Shown: piece after piece, positions 7,791-10,168 of the stretch
Numbering within the stretch: position 1 is the first letter of the stretch
Layout of the letters: every line of letters begins with the position of its first letter
Assembly: GCA_032353305.1 (NCBI GenBank)
Contig: JAUCNG010417244.1
Span: 1 to 10,168 of the forward strand
Source: Cephalothrix spiralis
Lineage: Eukaryota > Nemertea > Palaeonemertea > Archinemertea > Cephalotrichidae
Reading direction: 5' to 3'
Length of the DNA stretch: 10,168 nt
Made by a program: the position numbers and the translations under genes
Notes under the pieces: model-generated
What the model was told of the DNA's origin: nothing
The model's database searches: none
The model's input: only the letters and a program-made list of their open reading frames with translations

Positions 7791-8274
7791 CTACAAATTA
7801 TAAAAGGCAGACATGAATTCATTGATTTTGAAAAAGCATTCGATATCGTATACGTTTAATCAAAGAATGGTCTATCTTTTTATAAACAATTGAAGAATAC
7901 GAATATCAATTGGACAAAAGATACGAGACATTAAGTTTCAAAGTCTAGGGGTACTGCATCATCCATTTTTTAAACTTTTGACTTTTAAATGGGCATAAAG
8001 CAGGGTGAAACTGTCATTTTTACCAATGAGAAGGCGACACTGCTACATACACAATTGATCACCGAAAATAAGAAAACGTCAAGTATTTTATCCTTAAATT
8101 ATAGCTTAATTGAATAATAATGAAGCAAGTGACAAATCAAAAAGGCATAGGCTAGTGAGAGTAGGAAACCGCTATTTTTTAAAAGCTACATTAGTTAACT
8201 AAAACGCGAGTATCAGAGCTCTACTTGTTATACATGTAATAAACATGTATATATGATTCTGCCGAATTGCTATC
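7791..8274. other. Centriolin intron, no feature seen
   Basis: AT-rich sequence upstream, in transcription order, of the 7790 exon. I find no conserved coding segment, RNA gene or clear repeat here. The preceding centriolin exon is not visible anywhere up to the window end. Confidence 0.45.
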
Positions 8275-8314
8275 AGATCTATAATGGTTCACTGTACCTT
8301 TAGAAAAATGAAAA

Positions 8315-8912
8315 TACACAATTGGATGGAAAAATTTGCGAGGGCAATTATTTATGAACCAAAAGTTGCACTTTTTTGTCGATCGACTCTTTAAAAAAAT
8401 AAAGTTTATAATAAAAAAATAAAAAAATTTTTTAAAAAAAGTGCCCCCAAGCAGTTTAGCATATTGGCGGATAGTGGACCCCCACAAACTATGTATTTCT
8501 GGAAAGGTCTTGGAAAATGCTGATCCCTCGGGGTTAAGATTTTTGCCCTACCCTCTGGTTAGGGGCAATTTTTGTGATTTTTCAAAAAATCAGAAAAATA
8601 TTTTTTGCCCCCAGGTGTAGGGGCTGATCAATTAAACCTAAAAAGTGATCAGCCCCACCTACCCTAGGTGGTGATGTGGGCAAACAAAATAATTTTTCTG
8701 AATTTTTTGAAAAATCACGGTTTTTTGCCCCCACCCCTACCCAGAGGGTGGGGCAAAAATCTAAACCCCGAAGGATCAGCATTTTTTAAGACCTTTCCAG
8801 AAATATATAGTTTGTGGAGGTCAACTATCCGCCAATATGCTAAACCGCTGGGAGGGGGGCACTTTTGGTACAAAATTAATTGCCCTCGCCAATTTTTCCA
8901 TCCAATCGTGTA
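8315..8912. mobile_element. Long inverted-repeat (foldback) element
   Basis: Two arms of about 240-315 bp face each other across a 15-nt spacer. GGGGCTGATCA at 8620-8630 and TGATCAGCCCC at 8646-8656 form the tip. The outer ends are TACACAATTGGATGG at 8315-8329 and, inverted, CCATCCAATCGTGTA at 8898-8912. Inside, TTTAGCATATTGGCGGATAGT occurs in both arms. The left arm carries an extra A/T-rich insert of about 75 bp (roughly 8365-8440). AGATCTAT near 8275 and its inverse near 8924 suggest the arms once extended further. Short open frames here are artefacts of the palindrome. No transposase. It is probably a foldback MITE in a centriolin intron. Confidence 0.85.
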
Positions 8913-8924
8913 CATGATAGATCT

Positions 8925-9403
8925 TATATTATACAACACTATAGATGTTGCTACATTGCAAGCAGGTATAATTATAATATTCAAATGAGAGTAGAAAAAC
9001 TCTAAATAACATAAAATGTAATTCTAGAAATAGTTAATAAAGCAGCATTATAGGTTAAGGAATCTTCGGGGACGAGTTGTAACGCTGATAATAGGTGAAG
9101 ACCTACAAGGATCTAAATTGTTGCGAAAATAAACCTCGTTCGCAAAGATTACCAAACCGAAATGCTGCTTTAAGAAGCAGGGTATAGGATCTAAGGAATA
9201 TATTTGTATTAAAAGCTTAATACTCAGTAATTTAGTATAGCGCAAATCAAGTAACCCTTTGAAAACCCATCTCTTGCTTTACAAAATCGACAAACAATAA
9301 ATTTTTAAACATAATGAATAGAAAATTAATCCATAAGACAGTTATAGTTATATAAGTTGTTAAAACGTTTGAAGATCGAAAGGCTTTGAAATAAAGATCA
9401 TGT
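8925..9403. other. AT-rich intronic stretch containing a small foldable segment
   Basis: No gene is supported. The segment 9039-9171 has nested inverted repeats and is listed separately. The open frame at 9048-9245 on the minus strand overlaps that segment and has no recognisable domain. Confidence 0.4.
9039..9171. repeat. Nested inverted repeats, possible small MITE or structured RNA
   Basis: AAAGCAGCATT at 9039-9049 pairs perfectly with AATGCTGCTTT at 9161-9171. Between them are TAGGT-GAAG-ACCTA (about 9093-9106), TTGCGAA at 9121-9127 pairing with TTCGCAA at 9139-9145, and CTTCGG near 9063-9068 pairing with CCGAA near 9157-9161. A multibranched fold is possible. I do not recognise an RNA family. 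Confidence 0.4.
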
Positions 9404-10035
9404 CAGGCCTCATAGTCACTATTGGTTAACCAATTTAAGGAGATGTTTGAGGATTTTTGGTTAAATTTTATATGACTTTAAAATGAGATTTTTTGGCAAT
9501 TAAAGCCGCACGGTAGATGGGCATTATATCAGTTTCTGGTTTCTTCCCTATTATGGGGTCGAAACTGAAAATTATAGCTATTTACTTTATCTGGGCAATT
9601 AGGACTTTGAAGATGATGAAAGTATGTCAATTACTCAACATCACTCTTTGGTCAGTATAGTTTATAAGGACTAATTTGATCATCAATCTGGAATCTATTG
9701 TTCTAATGTTATTGTTTACGATCTACTGCACCTTTAATGATATATTGTGATAAAAACTGTATTTCTTTTATTGTAATAAATTCATATAATCTATGAATAT
9801 AATTGAGATATTGTGATAAAAACTGTATTTCTTTTGTTGTAATAAATTCATATAATCTATGAATATAATTCATTAGAGACTCTAACAATAAATGTTACCG
9901 CACGCGGCATTGCACGAACAGACATAAAATGAGAAAAGTTTGAGCTGATCGAAGCGAGGCGAGAAAAATTGTGGATATTTTCTTCTTTTAACAACATTTT
10001 CATCAAATTTAGGAGAAATAGTCATATTTTTTGTA
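9404..10035. mobile_element. Dispersed AT-rich repeat, copy 2
   Basis: It begins with AGGCCTCATAGTCA, like the terminus of copy 1 at 5193. Its right part (about 9835-10035) aligns in the same orientation with 5355-5600, including AAGCGAGGCGAGA and AGGAGAAATAGTCATATTTTT. The middle is more diverged and longer because of an internal tandem duplication. No right terminal inverted repeat was found before the window end, so the boundary is approximate. Confidence 0.55.
9742..9870. repeat. Two-copy 66-bp tandem duplication
   Basis: The 63-bp segment at 9742-9804 recurs at 9808-9870 with one mismatch (TTTTA versus TTTTG). Each copy ends in TTCATATAATCTATGAATAT, itself nearly palindromic. Copy 1 of the host repeat (near 5355-5400) has only one equivalent unit, so the duplication arose after this copy inserted. 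Confidence 0.9.
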
Positions 10036-10113
10036 ATCGACGAAATATAAAGAATTAATTAACAAAAATTGAGCTTAATAGATAAGACAGATATTATTGA
10101 ATCTTGAGGTCAC

Positions 10114-10168
10114 TACAAGCAGTTATTTTACTCGGCGCATGCGCGCCTTGTGAAAATAACCACTTGTA
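10114..10168. repeat. Palindrome at the window end with GCGCATGCGC core
   Basis: TACAAGCAGTTATTTT at 10114-10129 is matched in inverse by AAAATAACCACTTGTA at 10153-10168 (14 of 16). The centre contains the perfect palindrome GCGCATGCGC. The arms may continue past the window. The core equals the consensus of the NRF1 transcription factor site, but in this setting it is more likely part of a small inverted-repeat element. Confidence 0.65.

Noticed and set aside
8668-8988. Open frames in both directions around 8582-8988, and 8221-8487
   Set aside because: They arise from the two arms of the foldback element, read on both strands, and give low-complexity or mirrored peptides with no domain.
9085-9150. 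Hammerhead ribozyme
   Set aside because: The CUGANGA core reads CTGATAA and the GAAA element after stem II reads CAAG, so essential guanosines are missing.
9048-9245. 65-residue minus-strand open frame
   Set aside because: It overlaps the inverted-repeat segment at 9039-9171; no motif, no coiled coil and no splice sites that would make it a centriolin exon.

Overview
This is AT-rich (about two-thirds A+T by eye), repeat-dense animal nuclear DNA. The evidence is two spliced exons of a centriolin-like gene with canonical GT/AG borders, tRNA-derived SINE-like heads, several non-autonomous inverted-repeat elements, and long non-coding stretches without operon structure. I read it as an invertebrate metazoan. 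I cannot place the phylum from this sequence, and nothing in it suggests bacterial, viral or organellar DNA.

Genes, all on the minus strand. (1) Two consecutive internal exons of a centriolin (CNTRL) orthologue lie at 7790-7580 and 5041-4835. They are joined in frame across a 2.5 kb intron and encode part of its long coiled coil. No other CNTRL exon is visible, so the introns on both sides run past the window or to exons I cannot see. (2) Downstream, at 3841-1586, is a complete intronless 751-codon gene for seven ankyrin repeats, a helical linker and a protein kinase domain with all catalytic residues. If the CNTRL transcript continues, as the length of the family requires, this gene is nested in the same orientation inside a CNTRL intron. 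(3) About 570 bp further on, at 1415-1195, is a decayed partial copy of the kinase C-lobe, the remnant of a local duplication.

Layout from low to high coordinates: 1-46 stem-loop; about 150-420 tRNA-derived SINE-like element; 421-1190 AT-rich sequence with no gene; 1195-1415 kinase relic; 1586-3841 ANK-kinase gene; 4199-4253 small tandem duplication; 4590-4688 second tRNA-like head (minus strand); 4835-5041 CNTRL exon; 5042-7579 intron holding a dispersed repeat (5193-5644), a MITE with 36-bp terminal inverted repeats and a 7-bp target duplication (5671-6154) and an inverted minisatellite (6304-6443); 7580-7790 CNTRL exon; 8315-8912 a long inverted repeat (foldback); 9039-9171 a small foldable segment; 9404 to about 10035 a second copy of the dispersed repeat carrying a 66-bp tandem duplication; 10114-10168 a palindrome reaching the window edge.

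CNTRL is a structural protein of the mother centriole and midbody. The ANK-kinase is predicted to signal through an ankyrin-recruited substrate or partner. Nothing in the sequence ties the two functionally beyond nesting. I did not find a convincing new molecular system. The items most worth a second look are the nested lineage-specific kinase with recent ankyrin-repeat duplication and its relic, and the well-preserved MITE and foldback.
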